Shown here: one piece after another, positions 5,183-5,543 of the stretch
Layout: the number at the start of each line of letters is the position of its first letter
How positions within the stretch are numbered: the first letter of the stretch is position 1
Origin: CALZJC01 sp041574955
GTDB lineage: Bacteria > Acidobacteriota > Thermoanaerobaculia > Multivoradales > JAHEKO01
NCBI GenBank assembly: GCA_041574955.1
Contig: JBFGNS010000221.1
Coordinates: 1-5,543, forward strand
Length of the DNA: 5,543 nucleotides
Direction: 5' to 3'
Notes under the pieces: generated by a model
Database searches by the model: none
Told to the model about the DNA's origin: nothing
Seen by the model: only the letters and a program-made list of their open reading frames with translations
Made by a program: the position numbers and the translations under genes

Positions 5183-5241
5183 TCAGGGATGCGGATCGTG
5201 GGCTACCCGCGTCTATTCGGGGCCTTCGGGGGGGGCGGTTC

Positions 5242-5250
5242 TGATAGAGT
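5242..5250 (+). promoter_or_regulatory. Extended -10 promoter of the tRNA-Tyr/tRNA-Gly unit
   Basis: TGATAGAGT has an extended -10 TG at 5242-5243 and a -10 hexamer TAGAGT at 5245-5250, the same hexamer as the tRNA-Thr promoter. No good -35 is found at 16-18 bp, which the TG element could offset. The predicted start is near 5257, about 28 nt before tRNA-Tyr. The following bases (TCGCCTCC) form a GC-rich discriminator. Confidence 0.5.
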
Positions 5251-5284
5251 TCGCCTCCCCGGACCGCTTCGGACGGGCGCGCGT

Positions 5285-5371
5285 GGAGGCGTGGCAGAGC
5301 GGTCAAATGCACCAGACTGTAAATCTGGCGGGCTAAGCCCTACGGTGGTTCGAATCCATCCGCCTCCACCA
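5285..5371 (+). tRNA. tRNA-Tyr (anticodon GUA)
   Basis: This is an 87-nt class II tRNA. Acceptor GGAGGCG (5285-5291) pairs with CGCCTCC (5361-5367), the discriminator is A5368, and CCA is encoded at 5369-5371. Anticodon stem CCAGA/TCTGG (5312-5316, 5324-5328) encloses CTGTAAA with anticodon GTA at 5319-5321. The long variable arm folds as GGGC-TAA-GCCC (5330-5340), as expected for bacterial tRNA-Tyr. The T-arm is GGTGG-TTCGAAT-CCATC with one G-T wobble. tRNA-Gly begins 6 nt later, so both are cut from one precursor. Confidence 0.97.
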
Positions 5372-5377
5372 TCTTTC

Positions 5378-5452
5378 GCGGGAGTAACTCAGTGGTAGAG
5401 TCTCGGCCTTCCAAGCCGTTGGTCGCGGGTTCGATTCCCGTCTCCCGCTCCA
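5378..5452 (+). tRNA. tRNA-Gly (anticodon UCC)
   Basis: A 75-nt cloverleaf is complete. Acceptor GCGGGAG (5378-5384) pairs with CTCCCGC (5442-5448), the discriminator is T5449, and CCA is encoded at 5450-5452. The D-stem is ACTC/GAGT. The anticodon loop is CTTCCAA (5408-5414) with anticodon TCC at 5410-5412. The anticodon stem has four good pairs plus a T-T at its top (5403 and 5419). T-stem GCGGG/CCCGT holds the loop TTCGATT. The order Thr-Tyr-Gly matches the classical cluster upstream of tufB. The 3' end of tRNA-Gly genes is a known integration target for mobile elements, which matters for the stretch that follows. Confidence 0.97.
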
Positions 5453-5543
5453 CTTTCCTCACCCAGAAAACCCAGCCAGACACGGCCTAAACGCTTGGTA
5501 TAGCGGGCCTTATCGTCAGACGCCCACGTGCTACGTTTTGGGC
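5453..5543 (+). other. Non-coding end of window after tRNA-Gly, composition shift
   Basis: No gene or tRNA is seen. Counted directly, 52 of 91 bases are G or C (57%), clearly lower than the genes upstream. Direct repeats ACCCAG occur at 5461-5466 and 5470-5475. Two bulged stems are visible: GGCC (5484-5487) plus CGCT (5492-5495) pairing with AGCG (5502-5505) plus GGCC (5506-5509); and GCCC (5522-5525) plus ACGT (5526-5529) pairing with ACGT (5533-5536) and GGGC (5540-5543), cut by the window edge. The first could end the tRNA transcript, although its 3' flank TTATC is only weakly T-rich. A junction with foreign DNA at the tRNA 3' end is an alternative. Confidence 0.4.

Noticed and set aside
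5189..5398. Short + strand frame covering tRNA-Tyr and part of tRNA-Gly
   Set aside because: It overlaps two intact tRNA genes; such frames over tRNAs are a common artefact.
1..5543. CRISPR array, transposase, toxin-antitoxin or defence genes
   Set aside because: No regularly spaced repeats, no insertion sequence ends and no such proteins appear in any frame; nearly all the sequence is accounted for by core genes.

Overview
This window is a GC-rich stretch (mostly around two-thirds GC or more by eye) of a bacterial chromosome. It holds a core translation locus, not an accessory region. On the + strand the order is rplM, rpsI, rpsB, tsf, pyrH, frr, then a SpoU-family 23S rRNA/tRNA 2'-O-methyltransferase (rlmB-like), followed by tRNA-Thr(UGU), tRNA-Tyr(GUA) and tRNA-Gly(UCC). 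At the left edge, on the - strand, is the 5' part of a UbiE/MenG quinone methyltransferase that runs off the window. High GC, a short EF-Ts (211 aa) and an unbroken rplM-rpsI-rpsB-tsf-pyrH-frr run would fit Acidobacteriota or one of the former deltaproteobacterial lineages. This is inference from gene order and length; no marker in the window fixes the phylum.

Layout. Positions 1-252 (-): partial ubiE/menG. Positions 253-438: divergent intergenic region with a near-consensus sigma70 promoter (TTGACA, 17 bp, TATCAT) facing rplM and a 5'-end leader hairpin. Positions 439-4945: seven co-directional genes with gaps of 9-34 nt, except for a 150-nt rpsB-tsf gap that contains several hairpins and an alternative pairing next to the tsf ribosome binding site. 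Positions 4946-5026: rlmB-tRNA gap with a second promoter. Positions 5027-5101: tRNA-Thr. Positions 5102-5284: a long imperfect inverted repeat, then an extended -10 promoter. Positions 5285-5452: tRNA-Tyr and tRNA-Gly, 6 nt apart. Positions 5453-5543: no gene, lower GC (about 57% by count), small inverted repeats.

The genes work together. L13, S9 and S2 are ribosomal proteins. EF-Ts recharges EF-Tu. RRF recycles the ribosome after termination. The SpoU enzyme methylates ribose in rRNA (or tRNA). The three tRNAs feed the same process. PyrH supplies UDP for RNA synthesis and is habitually linked to tsf and frr. The tRNA order Thr-Tyr-Gly matches the thrU-tyrU-glyT part of the well-known thrU-tyrU-glyT-thrT-tufB cluster, but the expected second tRNA-Thr is not found in the 91 nt after tRNA-Gly.

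I found no convincing undescribed system. The points most worth a second look are the composition change and missing thrT after tRNA-Gly, the alternative RNA structures before tsf, the rplM leader hairpin, the absence of TAA stops together with many non-ATG starts in core translation genes, and a U-U mismatch in the T-stem of tRNA-Thr.
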